DNA from: Paratinospora sagittata
Taxonomy: Eukaryota > Streptophyta > Magnoliopsida > Ranunculales > Menispermaceae
Reading direction: 5' to 3'
Length of the DNA stretch: 64,000 bases
Assembly (NCBI GenBank): GCA_035771175.1
Contig: CM069608.1
Location: 8,743,019-8,807,018 of the forward strand
Positions 35,001 through 45,932 of the stretch are shown piece by piece. The notes under the pieces were generated by a model. That model was given only the letters and a program-made list of their open reading frames with translations, ran no database searches and was not told where the DNA came from. The position numbers and the translations under genes are program-made. The stretch's first letter is position 1, and the number at the start of each line of letters is the position of its first letter.

Positions 35001-36459
35001 ATTATCAGCCAATTTTGAGCTGGTTTCGGAAGATTTCAACAGCTCAAGCCAACGACCCTATGTTAATGGAGAAACGAGAACTTCTACTCAGCGGACAAGA
35101 CCCTCCTCACTGGTCGGTATCTGAAGACAGAGCCATTTTTTACAAAAAATATCTTTGTCTACCTAATGATTCTGAGGTTCGGAATGAATTGCTCACTGAG
35201 ATGCACTATTTGAGGTTCGCTATGCATCCTGGGGGTGACAAGATGTACAAGGATGTCAAGCGACAATTCTAGTTTTCTAGAATGAAGAAGGCGATTGCAG
35301 ACTTCGTTACTTAATGTCTCGTTTGCCAGCAAGTTAAGGCAGAACGTAGACTTCCCTCTGGACTTCTCCAGCCTTTACCTATTGAAGAATGGAAGTGGGA
35401 GAACATCACAATGGATTTTGTTACGGCCTTGCCTCGAAATAATAAAGGGTAAAATGCTATATGGGTTATCAATGACAGACTTACAAAGTCTGCGCAATTT
35501 TTACCGATAAAGTTCACAGATAACCCCACCAAGCTTGCCGAACTGTATGAAAGAGAGATCGTGCGCCTCCATGGCATACCACTTACGATCGTCTCTTATC
35601 TAGACCCTCAGTTCACATCAAAATTTTGGTAAAGCTTTCATAGTAGAATGGGTTCCAGGATCACCATCAGCACAACCTTTCACCCTCAGATTGATGAGCA
35701 TTCAGAGCGTCTGATCCAGATCTTGGAGAATATGTTGCGGTGCTGCATTTTGGACTTTCATGATGGATGGGCAAAACACTTACATTTAACTGAGTTTACA
35801 TACAACAACAGCTACCAAACTAGTATCGGCATGACACCGTCTGAGGCTCTCTATGGTCGCCCTTGTAAATCTATGGTATGCTATTTAGATATGGCAGATC
35901 GACTGCATTTGGGGCCTGAACTAGTTCAAGAGACTTCTGAGAAAATCACACTAGTAAAGGAGAGACTTCGTGCTGCAGAAAGTCGACAAAAGAGCTATGC
36001 TGACAAACGAAGACAACCTCTAGAATTTGACAAAGGGGAGTTGGTTTTTCTAAAAGTTCAGCCTACAAGAGGTGTCAAACGTTTTGGAATCAAGGGAAAG
36101 CTCTCCCCACGATATATCGGTCCATTTCAGATCATTTAACGTATTGGCAAACTAGCCTATCATCTATCCCTTCCATCATCTATGTCTAAGGTTCATGACG
36201 TTTTTCACATATCCATGCTTCAAAAGTATCGTCTTGATCCTTCGCATATCTCCCCCTAGTCGAGGTTAGGGTTGAAGAAGGAAACAAGTATTAGGAAAGA
36301 GCGATACAGATTTTGGATAGAAAAACTCAAGCACTAAGGCGGAGTAGCATACCACTTGTGAAAGTGCTCTGGGATCACCACGGAGTTCAGGAAGCAACAT
36401 GGGAACTAGAAGCAACAATTAAACAAAAATACCCTAAATTGTTTTCTAGTAATAATTGA
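35001..36459 (+). pseudogene. Tekay copy A2 integrase with chromodomain
   Basis: The HHCC module (FAMHPGGDKMYKDVKRQF, then CLVCQQVK after stops that were TGG and CGA) lies at 35200-35345. The core is broken near 35450 and 35630, then open for 163 codons (35648-36139: TFHPQIDEHSERL, YNNSYQTSIGMTPSEALYGR, GPELVQETSE). A shift near 36140 precedes the C-terminal chromodomain (about 36282-36459), which ends in the same ELEATIKQKYP-type block as A1. Confidence 0.87.
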
Positions 36460-36555
36460 TGATGTGATACATTGTACTATTTCACTTATCAATAAAATGA
36501 TGGAACTTTGTTTACAAATATCTTAATACATCGTTTCACTTAAATAACTATGCAG

Positions 36556-37071
36556 ATGTTTGAAAATAATACCGATGGATGTAGTGATGTACACACGCAA
36601 TGGCCTCTTTGGCAACCTGTGGCAACTACTTCAGGATCTGAGTCAAGTCACAACTACTTTGCATCACCAACTCCATTGCCCCACAGACAACAATCCTTAT
36701 CGCTAGAGTGTGCATGGCTTTTTCGTAACAATTTTGCTCGAAACGATCCTGTGTCCTCATCTTTGCAAGATCTTCTACCAAAATTGTCATTCGCCCGGAT
36801 TCGAGCAATAGCATGAAAAAGCATCCCACCACTCAAACTACCTCCCCTTAAACGATGCAACCAGTAGAGCCCTACATCACCATTTGTTAAGCAAAAGTCA
36901 GAACCTTCTGAGGGCGAATCCGACTCCATTTGCTCTCGATGGTTTCATAATGTTGAGAATTCCACTGGCCATAGTGCTATTCAGGGACCTTACAGGCACT
37001 ACCCTGAGCTAACAAACGATGACGACGGCGGTGAATCTCATGTTGATAGCAATCATGACTACTTTGATTGA
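36556..37071 (+). pseudogene. accessory ORF between pol and 3' LTR, Tekay copy A2
   Basis: Starts ATG at 36556 (MFENNTDGCSDVHTQWPLW), reads 86 codons to TGA 36814-36816, then continues in the same frame with one more TAG to TGA 37069-37071 (171 codons in all, DYFD tail). It aligns colinearly with A1 22667-23179 with one extra codon and no net shift. Conserved parts include SSHNYFAS, the SLQDLLPKL helix-like block, and the acidic Ser/Glu/Asp C-terminal half (ESDSICSRWF; GPYRHYPEL). Only C-to-T/G-to-A-type stops separate it from a full ORF. Function unknown. Confidence 0.65.
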
Positions 37072-37092
37072 TTTAGAGGGCGAAATCCTTTT

Positions 37093-37105
37093 AAGGGGGG
37101 TATAG
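37093..37105 (+). other. polypurine tract of A2
   Basis: AAGGGGGGTATAG immediately before the 3' LTR start TGTAATACCC. Confidence 0.82.
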
Positions 37106-38680
37106 TGTAATACCCTAAGTTTGCACAAAAAAAAAATTGAACGTTCGGGCGCCTGCCTCAACGTATGGGCAGGGTGCCCGAACCTTAGGGCATTTTTTTT
37201 CCTATTTAAGGACCCCCCCAGTCATTTCTCACACCAAATCACCTTTTCTTCTTGTCACACCCCAGTACACAGCACACCGCAGTGTCTAGTACCCCCGGGA
37301 TGTGATGAGTACCTCATACCGAGTGTACCCCAGCCGTTAGATACCACATAATATTGTTATACCTCAATACACTGGTTCAGTGGCTACTCCAAGTGCGGAT
37401 TCTAACTCCTAAAGGGGAAGTTGCGAGTTCGACTTGGGGGGAGGCCCCCTTTGTGGACAAAAAGCCTCGGGGATACTAGACGCTGTGTGCGGGCAGTGTA
37501 TTGAGGTATAACAATATTATGTGGTATATAACGGCTGGGGTACGCTCGGTATGAGGTACCCATCACATCCCGGGGGTACTAGACAGTGTACTGGGGTGTG
37601 ACACTTCTGTTCGGGGGAATGCGCCAATTCTCGAGGGAGTTATTATCTGAAGGTGGGGAACGAAACATAGGTTTGCGTGTCTTATAACTTTTATTAAAGT
37701 TTACATTCATTTATCATTATGTCTACTATTCATTTACACTACATTATTGCGTATAATGTTTATACTTGTCATACTTATGCTTCTATATTTGGAGTTCATG
37801 TATTACACTGTTGCTATGCCGGATTAGTGGTCAATCTGGCTTAACCAGACTCAGTCTTGTCCTCAGTAACTTTATGTAGTGAACGGGAGGCAGTGTGCTA
37901 CTTTAGATGATTGGTATTTAAGTAGACCTCGTGTCTCACCTCTCAAATTGGAGATTGATCTGGTTGGTCTTATTTGAAAGCTATCAGCTTGTACAAGTAA
38001 TATTGAATGTCCTAACCGTGCACGTAGTGATTCCGACCCTGATAAGGATCACCAGACGTTGCCAAATCCTGTCTAATGTTAAGTAAAAATTGAACCTGTT
38101 CATGCATTAGCATCATACTTAAGCACCACCTAGGGACGTATGTGGTTTATGATTCATAGAATAGTTAGAAGCAATGCTCACTATTCATTATACTTCTCTG
38201 GAGAGGGACGCACAATGAGAACCCGACTACTCCTGGGGAGGGACATCTGTACGTGAACTCAGGCGACGTACAATCATGGAACCTATACGAGACTGTGTCA
38301 TGCATACATACATGTTGGATTGATTATGATGCTCTGATGTGTATTTATGATATTTGATTATGAAGTTTGCTTTATTAATTGTTATATTCATGAACTATTT
38401 TATCCAATGAGTGTGTAGCTCACCTCTTTGTTATCCAATTTTTCACAGGAGATTAGGGTGGACTTGGTGCAAGTTTTTGGGCACGCATTTTTGTACAGTT
38501 TGTATTATTCATTGGGAATTTTGAGAGGATGTTCCCTTAACTATTTTATGTACAAATATATTCTGAAATTAATCAGACTTGTACTTAATCGTGTTTTCGG
38601 CACTCGGTTATTGTTATAATACATTCGTACCCCGTCCGTGAGTGTCCGACCTGTTTATGCGCGTTCGAGCGGGGTGTAAA
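37106..38680 (+). mobile_element. 3' LTR of Tekay copy A2, interrupted by J1
   Basis: TGTAATACCCTAAG...GAGCGGGGTGTAAAA. It matches A1 23215-24575 except for the 351-bp insertion at 37253-37603 and the single copy of the 75-bp unit near 38200-38270. The last bases differ from GTGTGACA, so the end is mutated or clipped. Confidence 0.88.
37253..37603. mobile_element. foldback element J1, TSD CTTCT
   Basis: 351 bp with TGTCACACCCCAGTAC at one end and GTACTGGGGTGTGACA at the other. Arms of about 115 bp are inverted repeats (CCACATAATATTGTTATACC against GGTATAACAATATTATGTGG). The centre holds TGGTTCAGTGG (37373-37383), matching the Pol III A-box consensus, and GAGTTCGACTT (about 37425), B-box-like. 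A perfect 5-bp duplication, CTTCT at 37248-37252 and 37604-37608, flanks it, and A1 supplies the uninterrupted LTR for comparison. No protein coding. Related copies are at 51230-52626. Confidence 0.85.
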
Positions 38681-39667
38681 AAGAAATTGGGGAAAATGCT
38701 ACTATTGGGTTCCAAATCACCTTAGGAACCCAAATCCATGACATTCACCTCGGTTCTTAGGCTTTCTATGGAAACCTTAATCCCATAACATCAAAATCGA
38801 GTCCAAGAGTGTGGAAATCACTCCTTGGGCATGGCTTTAGGTCTAGGAGGCCTTAATCCAGCATTAACAAGTTCATACAAGCACATACAAGCTCAAAACC
38901 ATTCTAGGTCATCCCCAAAACGTGAACCCTTCGACAATTTATACCATACAATAGCTAAAGAAAACATTAGAGAAGAGATTTATAGAAGAAAACTATATTT
39001 TCTTACCTTAAATGTAGAGATTTAAACTCAATCTCCCCTAAAGTTTCTTCTTATTCCTCCTTCTTTCTCTTCTTCTTTTTCTTCTCTTTCTTTCTCTTTC
39101 TCTCTCTTTTTCTCTCTTAAGGACGTCCAAGATGGGGGAGAATGTATTTTAAATTTAGCAAGTCATAAGTCTTGCTCTCATGCTCTCATGGTTCATTGAA
39201 TAACTAGCACCCCTTTATTCTACACCACACATTCTAATATATTTCTCATATTTATTATATATTGAAATATAACTTCTCATATTTCAAAAAAATGCATTAA
39301 ATGAGGATATTTAAGGTGGTCCTTTCAACAAGCTACAAGTCAACCAATGACTTGTTCAACAAGTTATTTCATGTAGCTTCTCCAACAACTCACCCTTAAA
39401 ATATAATTAATATGACTAATGATATTAATATAAATAGCCCACTAATAATAATAAAAACACCACCAATAATAATGTGGCAAAAGATAATAATAACATCAAT
39501 GATAATACTTTCTATAAGTAATAATCACATACAACTCATTAAACAATTAAAAATCATACAAAAACACTTGAACTAACACATACCAAGCATCAAACACACA
39601 ATCATACACATCAAGGCAACATGCAATTGGGTCATGGGCTAGATGAAATGATTTTTGGGGTGTTACA
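38681..39667 (-). mobile_element. LTR fragment, minus strand
   Basis: Read on the minus strand, it starts TGTAACACCCCAAAAATC (39667) and runs to the Tekay A2 end, where it is cut. It contains a CT-rich block (39056-39118). There are no coding domains. The TG-start and general composition suggest an LTR; no partner was found. Confidence 0.4.
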
Positions 39668-40805
39668 CTTTTTCTTTCATTGGTTTTCTAAAGATAGAAG
39701 ATAAGCTTGAGAAAAACCAAACTTTGAAAGAAAAAATCTTTACTAATATCAGAGTATTTTTGCAACAACAAGAAAAACTTTGAAAATCGACTAACTTTCA
39801 AATAGTTTGAGCGCAGAGATGTTTCAAAAAGATATTTCAATCTCTTTGAGATTGACTATTTATAAACACGCATTGCGCCAAAGTGATATTTTTGAATTCT
39901 TGAGACCGTTGAAAAAGTAAATCAATTTGTTGAGTCCAACGACTCAAATCTTTTATGTAAATGGCAAGTTCAGTTTTTGCAACAATTTTCTGATTCAATT
40001 CAGTATACACGAAAATGGAAATTGATTCAGAAATCACCTTTTTCAAGCAGCTGCAATGCCAATGTCAGATTTTCTGACATGCCTTGCATTAGTGTCCTGA
40101 AGCAGAGTGAGGGAGCTATTGCGTATATATTTGAAATAAGTAAAGTCTCGTAGTAGCATCCTAATCCAGTAGTAACATTCTGATGCATCGTCAACTTGAA
40201 AATCAACTTGTTCTTAGTTAACTTTGGGAGGGCGCTTACCTACGCTAGTGTCCTGATAGACTTAACTGCTAGGTTCCCAGAAAATCAAGGAGGGTGCTAA
40301 TCAAGTATCATCATCTTACTTGAAAACATTTTTAAACGTTTCCAGAAACTAGTAGCGTCCTGATGAAGAGATAGCATCCTGCAATGTTGGCTTGATATTA
40401 AGTGACTAGCCACTGCATTAGCATCCTGAAACTCCATCAGCGTCCTCATAGACACAAATCAATATTTTTTTGATTTTATACTTTTGAAATCCGATCAAAT
40501 CAAATCAAACTTTATACTTTTCAGATCAAATCAAATGCTCAGAAAAATGTTCAAAAAGTTTGAAATTCATTTGAAAACGCTTGAATAAATTGATCAAACT
40601 CATTTTTTCTAATAATCATAAACTTTCAAAATCACGTGAAGAAACTTATAAGTTGAATGATTTTGTTGAATTGATATTGAGTAAAGTTCTACAAATCTAG
40701 ACTTAGATTGGTACTATAAACCGTTTGTAGTTCTTGATCTTGATCTTTGTTCACTTGATTTGCCATGACTTGATATAAGCTCAATTGAGTGAATTCTCCT
40801 TAAGA
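39668..40805 (-). mobile_element. Sirevirus-like LTR fragment with GCGTCCTGAT motifs
   Basis: Motifs of the type AGCGTCCTGAT or AGCATCCTGA recur (about 40090, 40155, 40246, 40355, 40370, 40428), and one GAGGGCGCT...GTGTCCTGAT hairpin lies at 40228-40257. The same motif class fills the LTR at 61158-63107. A minus-strand TATA-like GTTTATAAATAG lies at about 39857-39868. Diverged, boundaries uncertain. Confidence 0.45.
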
Positions 40806-40807
40806 TA

Positions 40808-41560
40808 TTGTCACACCCCGATTTTTCGGACCTAATCACGTGCATTATAATGAAGTGCAACTCGCCTAGATCACCTAACCGGGGCGTAAGTGTCCATCAT
40901 CTGAAGTCAATGTCCTTATAATAAAAACTATTTTAAAATTAGTGAGAATACATTTTTTTTTGTTTTTAAGGACATTGCCTAACCCTAATCTTATTGTGTC
41001 TGCAAATTCAATTCATCTGAGACTAAATGTCTCTATAATTACCTTGGTCTCACCATAGACCTTAATACATTAATTTAACCAAGAAATGCCTATTGCTTTG
41101 ACATTCTTAACCCTGCAGACATCAAAAGACTAAATATATTTTTAATTTTGACATATTTCATCGATAGAGACAAATTTATTAATAAACATTTAATAATTCA
41201 CATGGCATTGCATTTCAAAAATACCCAAAAAAAGAGAGATGCATTTCTTTGGAAGAAGCGCGTTTCTGTGTAAATTTTCAGAAATGCCCAAAAAGATAAA
41301 AGCGCATTTCTCAGAGGAGAAGCGAGTTTCTATTCAATTCCAAAGAGCATCGATTTCTAGACATTTTAAGAAGTGCGTTTCTGAAGAGGAAGCGCGTTTC
41401 CTTGTCTTGAGAAAAAGTTCATTATTGTAGAAATACAAGAATCGTGTTTTTGTATGTTTAGTTGTGAAACTTCTTATGGACAGCAAGAAAGTGCGTTTCT
41501 TAAGGAAGAAACTCGTTTCTGTTTACACAGAAACTTGATTTTTGATTTTTCAAAATTTTT
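40808..41560 (-). mobile_element. LTR fragment with AAACGCGCTTC motifs
   Basis: Starts TGTCACACCCCGATTTTTCGG, which on the minus strand is an LTR 3' end. Between 41250 and 41530 the plus strand shows GAAGCGCGTTTCTG-like units about seven times, related to the GCGC units in the U3 of family B LTRs. The right boundary is not defined. Confidence 0.4.
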
Positions 41561-42069
41561 TTTAGTCCACAATATAATTTTTTGAAAAACCAAGTTTAAA
41601 TACACTTGAAAACATTGAATTTGATCAAATTGAAGTTAAGAGAAATAAATGATCATTTATTAGCTCAATCGGGTTCCAAAGCTCTTCAATTGATCCATTG
41701 CGGCGCCGATTATGAAGTTGTGATATTGAAAGGTCAAAACTCCAAAAGGAGCAAGAGAATCAACAAAAAAAATAAAAATAAAACAGAACAAATCAACCTC
41801 AGAACCTAATATTGTATTTGGTTTACAACCTAAAGACTATTTTCAATTTTTAAATAGTAAACAAAAAGAAAATAATAAAAAATTTGTTTGGTAGAGTAGT
41901 TTTTAAAAAATACTTTTTTAATATTTTCTCACAAAAAAGTAAAATTTGTTTTAAGTTTTTACCAAGAAAATAGAAAAAATATTTTTAATTCCCAAAAACC
42001 AGATACTGTCTAAAATTTTCATCCAACAATTTCACTTACCCTAATCGAAAGTTGCTGCGCTACATTGAG
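41561..42069. other. AT-rich region, no gene
   Basis: A/T-rich with a TTTGTTTGGTAGAGTAG motif and A/T runs that suggest a MITE remnant, not defined further. No coding content. Confidence 0.4.
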
Positions 42070-42345
42070 ATCGAGCGAGCGGAGTTAAAGATTTTATCTT
42101 TGCCGAGAGATCGAGCAAGTTTGAGCGGCATGAAGTAATCGTGGAGAAATTTTTATTCCTAACGATTTAGATTTGCACGAGACTTGTGCACACATCTTAT
42201 TTATTATCGAGCGAGCGGAGTTAAAGATTTTATCTTTTCCGAGAGATCGAGCGAGTAAGTTTGAGCGGCATGAAGTAATCGTGGAGAAATTTTTATTCCT
42301 AACGATTTAGATTTGCACGAGACTTGTGCACATATCTTATTTATT
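42070..42345. repeat. 136/140-bp tandem duplication downstream of lectin gene
   Basis: Unit 1 is 42070-42205 and unit 2 42206-42345. Both begin ATCGAGCGAGCGGAG and are almost identical; unit 2 has a 4-bp insertion (GAGTAAGT) and a few substitutions. The near-identity points to a recent event. Confidence 0.9.
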
Positions 42346-42634
42346 ACGGTATTACCCTTTTCTTATTTATATATAGTGATTTCTATAGTGATTACTATAT
42401 TAATATATATTAACAAAATAACAATAGCAATATTACTTGTACTCTTAATTTGAAACTTCAATTTTACATAAAAAATAAAAAAGAAGAAAAAAAACGTACA
42501 ATATGTAATTTTAATAAATCATTTCTCTATATAAAACATCTTTTTTCCAACACACACATACATATAGAGCGATCAAGAAGAGTAAAACAAGATATTAGAA
42601 CATAAGTTGGAAAACAAGGCTACAGCTTCTAATT

Positions 42635-43062
42635 TCAGCTGGAGAGTACTTTAATGACATTCAGTTTCACAATACTGTTTATGGCCCAAATAGCTTGACC
42701 GTAGATCACAAGATTCCCATCATCTTGCACAAACATTTCATAATTCCCGATTTTTCCACCAGAATTACTACTCCAAAGTGGTTTAGGAGCATTTCCTCCG
42801 ACTTCAAAGTTGCCATCACTTCCCAGTGTTGCCCAACATGGACTACGTCTTCCATCGTTAGTGCCAGTAGACCAAATCGGCTTCTCATCATTGTACAACA
42901 CAAGGTTACAATCATACTGCATTTTGAGCTTATACGGTCCATTCTCAAGGAAGTCACCCATGTAAAGAGTTTCCCCTTCACTGATCATAGTCTTAGAAAC
43001 TACGCCGTTGATGAAAACGAGCAAAAGAAGGGAAAGAGCAAAGATTGAAATGCTCGTTCCAT
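42635..43062 (-). pseudogene. GNA-type mannose-binding lectin, frameshifted at codon 2
   Basis: Intronless monocot B-lectin gene on the minus strand. The conserved reading begins with a hydrophobic signal peptide (SISIFALSLLLLVFINGVVS), then about 110 residues of B-lectin fold. Two mannose-site motifs QxDxNxVxY are intact, QYDCNLVLY and QDDGNLVIY. The third is degenerate (LGSDGNFEVGG). Cys residues flank the first repeat as usual, and only a short C-terminal propeptide follows (stop at 42635). The natural ATG at 43062-43060 is one base out of frame with the signal peptide, as if one base were lost in codon 2; in its own frame it stops after 20 codons. No in-frame ATG precedes the signal peptide. 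A TATA box stands 69 bp upstream. The product would be a secreted or vacuolar defence/storage lectin. Either a very young pseudogene or a sequencing error. Confidence 0.85.
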
Positions 43063-43130
43063 GTCTTACAACAAGGGAGAAGCACGCTCTGGAAGAAAGG
43101 AAAGCAAGTTGGCTAGCTTCGAATAAGGTT

Positions 43131-43142
43131 CTATTTATATAG
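43131..43142 (-). promoter_or_regulatory. TATA box of lectin gene
   Basis: On the minus strand CTATATAAATAG, 69 bp before the ATG at 43062. With transcription starting about 30 bp downstream, the leader would be roughly 35-40 nt, normal for this family. The intact promoter supports recent loss of the frame. Confidence 0.75.
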
Positions 43143-43216
43143 TTACGTAGATCAAAGGGGTTTTTTCGTCTATGTGCAGGTAATTAGCTATCAGTTGATG
43201 GGACTCCTCATCTTTT

Positions 43217-43268
43217 GGCTGTCTTACCGGGAAGACAGCCGGGACCACCTTCTTCCGTGAAGGAGGTG
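43217..43268. promoter_or_regulatory. two consecutive hairpins upstream of lectin TATA box
   Basis: GGCTGTCTT (43217-43225) pairs with AAGACAGCC (43232-43240) across a 6-nt loop, a perfect 9-bp stem. CACCTTCTTC (43246-43255) pairs with GAAGGAGGTG (43259-43268) with one mismatch and a 3-nt loop. They lie about 75-135 bp upstream of the TATA box and may be regulatory or a small repeat end. Confidence 0.5.
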
Positions 43269-44777
43269 ATTTATTTAAGTTATTTAACATTTTATAAAAA
43301 AAAAAAAAAATTAATTTAATTTTAATAGTTATATTTTTAACTATAATTATTTCTGTACAATTATTAAATAAATATATGTGTACGCATATTGAATTATATA
43401 ATAAAAAAATTAATAATTATATATATATATAGTTACATTCAAAAATATAATTATTAAAATTAGATTAACATTTTACTTAAAAGAATTATAAAATGTTAAT
43501 AACTAATTAATTTCATGTATTGAGAATTTATATTTTTATTAATTACGGAGATCCTCATTAAATATTCTACACCATTAATGTTTCGTAAAAACCATGAATT
43601 TTCTATATTTGACTTTATTCATTATTATATTTCATAAAAGAATACAAAATTGACTTTTAATTTTCAATAATGTTCGTCAAAGAGAGCTTGAAATATATTT
43701 AAAAAAACTAAAAAAATAGATGGATGGAAAATACTCTCGTCAAGGAGTATACCGTCCAACTTCAAAACGTGACTAAATTAATGTAGTAGGCCTTTTTAAG
43801 ATAGCGTGCTGGAATAACGACAAAACAAATGTTTTAACCAAAAAACTCCGCGAGAGACCGCGAATCGATGTTGCTTGATTGAATATGAAAAGTTGTCTAA
43901 TCCTTCGAGACTCCTCGCTGAGACTGCCATGCTCTGGACTTGCAAGGGTAGTGACTTGTGGTCACCAAAAACACTCTGATGCTCAAGTCAGATAACATAA
44001 TAGTAGAGCAACAGTGTATAGAGAGTCCTCGGGTTTCAGAACATATCTGCTTTGAAGAAAGAGCCCCCTTTTTATAGTTGAGGGGGAAGGTTCGGACATT
44101 TAATGTGATGCTCCATCAATGTGAGTGATTTGCACCTTTCCATATCAGGAGTTGGCTCGTAGTTCTATATCTCGAGATCGATTCTATGCAGTATTTGAGC
44201 TATGATTGATGTGTAGAAGTTTGTGGTTCGAAAATGCCTTAGTTTGGAATAGGGGATTGTCCTCTGCAGTGGCCGAGGAGGGTACCTCTGCCATGACCGA
44301 GGCCCTCCGATCAGGGTCAAGGGCGGTTCCTCGACCGTGACCTAGGGGGGATCCCTCAGCCGTGGCCGAGAAGATCTCCTCAGCCATGGTCGTGTTGCCT
44401 TGGCTAGGGCCGAGTCTTGGCCGAGGCATGTTGTTTTTCTTTACTTGGTCGAGGTGTTGTTCCTTGTCCTATCCCATCTTTGTTTATGAATCGAAGTTGG
44501 TTCAATTTTGGGTGTAACAGTAAGCCCTTGATGAGTATATCTAAGTGAAGGTTCGGGATGCTTATCACTTGAGAGTTGATCTACTTAATTGTTCGCCAAT
44601 TCTTTCATTCTCATTAGTTTTAGGTTTTCCATAGTAATCCTAGAATCTTTATGACTTCCTTAAATCGTTTAACACCAAGTTTCATGCACTTAGCCATCTC
44701 ATGAAAGTTGTTTTTGTTGATGTCTTGACCTCGTGATTGAACTCCCTACTCAACTTGTTTCCTCATTTTTCAAGTCA
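43269..44777. other. intergenic, with LTR-like remnant
   Basis: 43269-43740 is AT-rich with nothing recognisable. 43800-44520 has features of an LTR remnant (a CAAAAACACTCTGATGCTCAA stretch, TTTTTATAG, ending GGGTGTAACAG) but no pair. No gene is seen. Confidence 0.35.
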
Positions 44778-44805
44778 CTCAATGATAATAATGAAAGAAG
44801 CTAGC
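44778..44805 (-). mobile_element. left scrap of element D LTR before insertion of C
   Basis: CTCAATGATAATAATGAAA...CTAGC matches 61272-61300 in the intact D LTR. It shows that C inserted into this LTR. CTAGC (44801-44805) is the left target duplication of C. Further left there is no D similarity. Confidence 0.7.
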
Positions 44806-45919
44806 AGTCACACCCCGATTCTCAAGAACAATCTCATACGATAGGCAGCAGACCCGAATCGGGGTGTGAAACAGAAACAAACATCAACACAAATCTTTTA
44901 TTCATCCTCCTTTAATAATAGAGGGAAAAAGTACAAATGTTATAATTACATAAGTACAGAGTAAGCAGTGGAAACTACAATAGCTCATAAATAATACACT
45001 TAGATCTATGTTGACATCCCACACCTTACGCGCTTCCTTCGCACATAGCTTTGGTGGCTCTTAGGTTCTGATAACATAATTGTACTTATGACTCTAAGAT
45101 CCTGTGGAAAAATATCAACGGGGTGAGCTCAATAGCTCTGTGAGGTCAAGCAGGATAAACGAAGCTTACATGCATAATAATAAATACAGAACAAAAGCCA
45201 TCAGACAGTTATGCCACAACAATATAATCGAGCAATGATATGAATGAACCCTGATTACACGACATCACAGGCCAAACATCATTTACTCGCAACACGTGAT
45301 CCGAGGAACTAGTAATAACCAACAACTGAGAGATCTCATGAGTTCCTGTGCTAACCAGTGACAATGTCACTCTGCCGGGACTAGCATAAAGGCATAGCAC
45401 CCGATAATATATATATACCGTTTTGTAAAATAGTTTTCATACATTAAGTAAAGCATGGTAACATATATGATGCATGATGCTATGTAATTTATCATTAGAC
45501 AAGTAAGAGACGCAAACCTAGCCTTCATTCCTCACCTTAATATGTGTAGTGGCGCCGCCTTGACAAATCTTCAGTCGAAACACCTATATTCCGGAAGCCC
45601 AAGAAAAGAGAGAGAGAGATGGATAGAAAAATAAGCGGAAGAGGGAGAGAGGGAGAGAAAGAGGGAGAGGGAGAGTGGTGAGGCGGAATGAGAAGAAGGG
45701 GGGAGGGGGGCATCCCCTATAAATAGGGGTGCCCTCAAGGAGCCGGCCCCCTTTGGGGCTGGCCTCCCATGGGGACAACCTTTTCCTTGGGATCGTCCCA
45801 TAATGGGGGTCTATATTTTCTCCGAGGGGGCTTGTTTCACTCATTAAAATTATATCTGTAGAGTTTTCAGGTGGTTAAGTTGGTTGTTATAGTTGAAAAA
45901 GTGGGGGGGGGGTGTTACA
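44806..45919 (-). mobile_element. element C, 3' LTR (minus strand)
   Basis: 1114 bp. On the plus strand it runs AGTCACACCCCGATTC...GGGGTGTTACA, so on the minus strand it reads TGTAACACCCC...GGTGTGACT. It matches 50357-52799 apart from the palindrome cluster there. It contains GAGCTATTGAGCTCACCCCG on the minus strand at about 45115, then a pyrimidine-rich tract and CAGG. Confidence 0.85.
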
Positions 45920-45932
45920 ATCTACCTTCCTT
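45920..45932 (-). other. polypurine tract of element C
   Basis: On the minus strand AAGGAAGGTAGAT directly precedes the TGTAACACCC LTR start. Confidence 0.75.

Noticed and set aside
37253..37603. J1 as a solo LTR or as a tRNA gene
   Set aside because: The ends are inverted rather than TG...CA of one LTR, arms pair along 115 bp, and no full cloverleaf fits despite A/B-box-like motifs.
31868..39667. one large element with TGTAAC...GTTACA ends
   Set aside because: The two ends are starts of different LTRs in opposite orientation and no target duplication was found.
43022..43024. TTG codon at 43024 as lectin start
   Set aside because: It is a Leu codon inside the signal peptide; the hydrophobic reading continues upstream of it.
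45571..45844. overlapping 76- and 86-codon frames in the C LTR
   Set aside because: Low-complexity frames opposite a GA-rich part of the LTR; not conserved in the right LTR.
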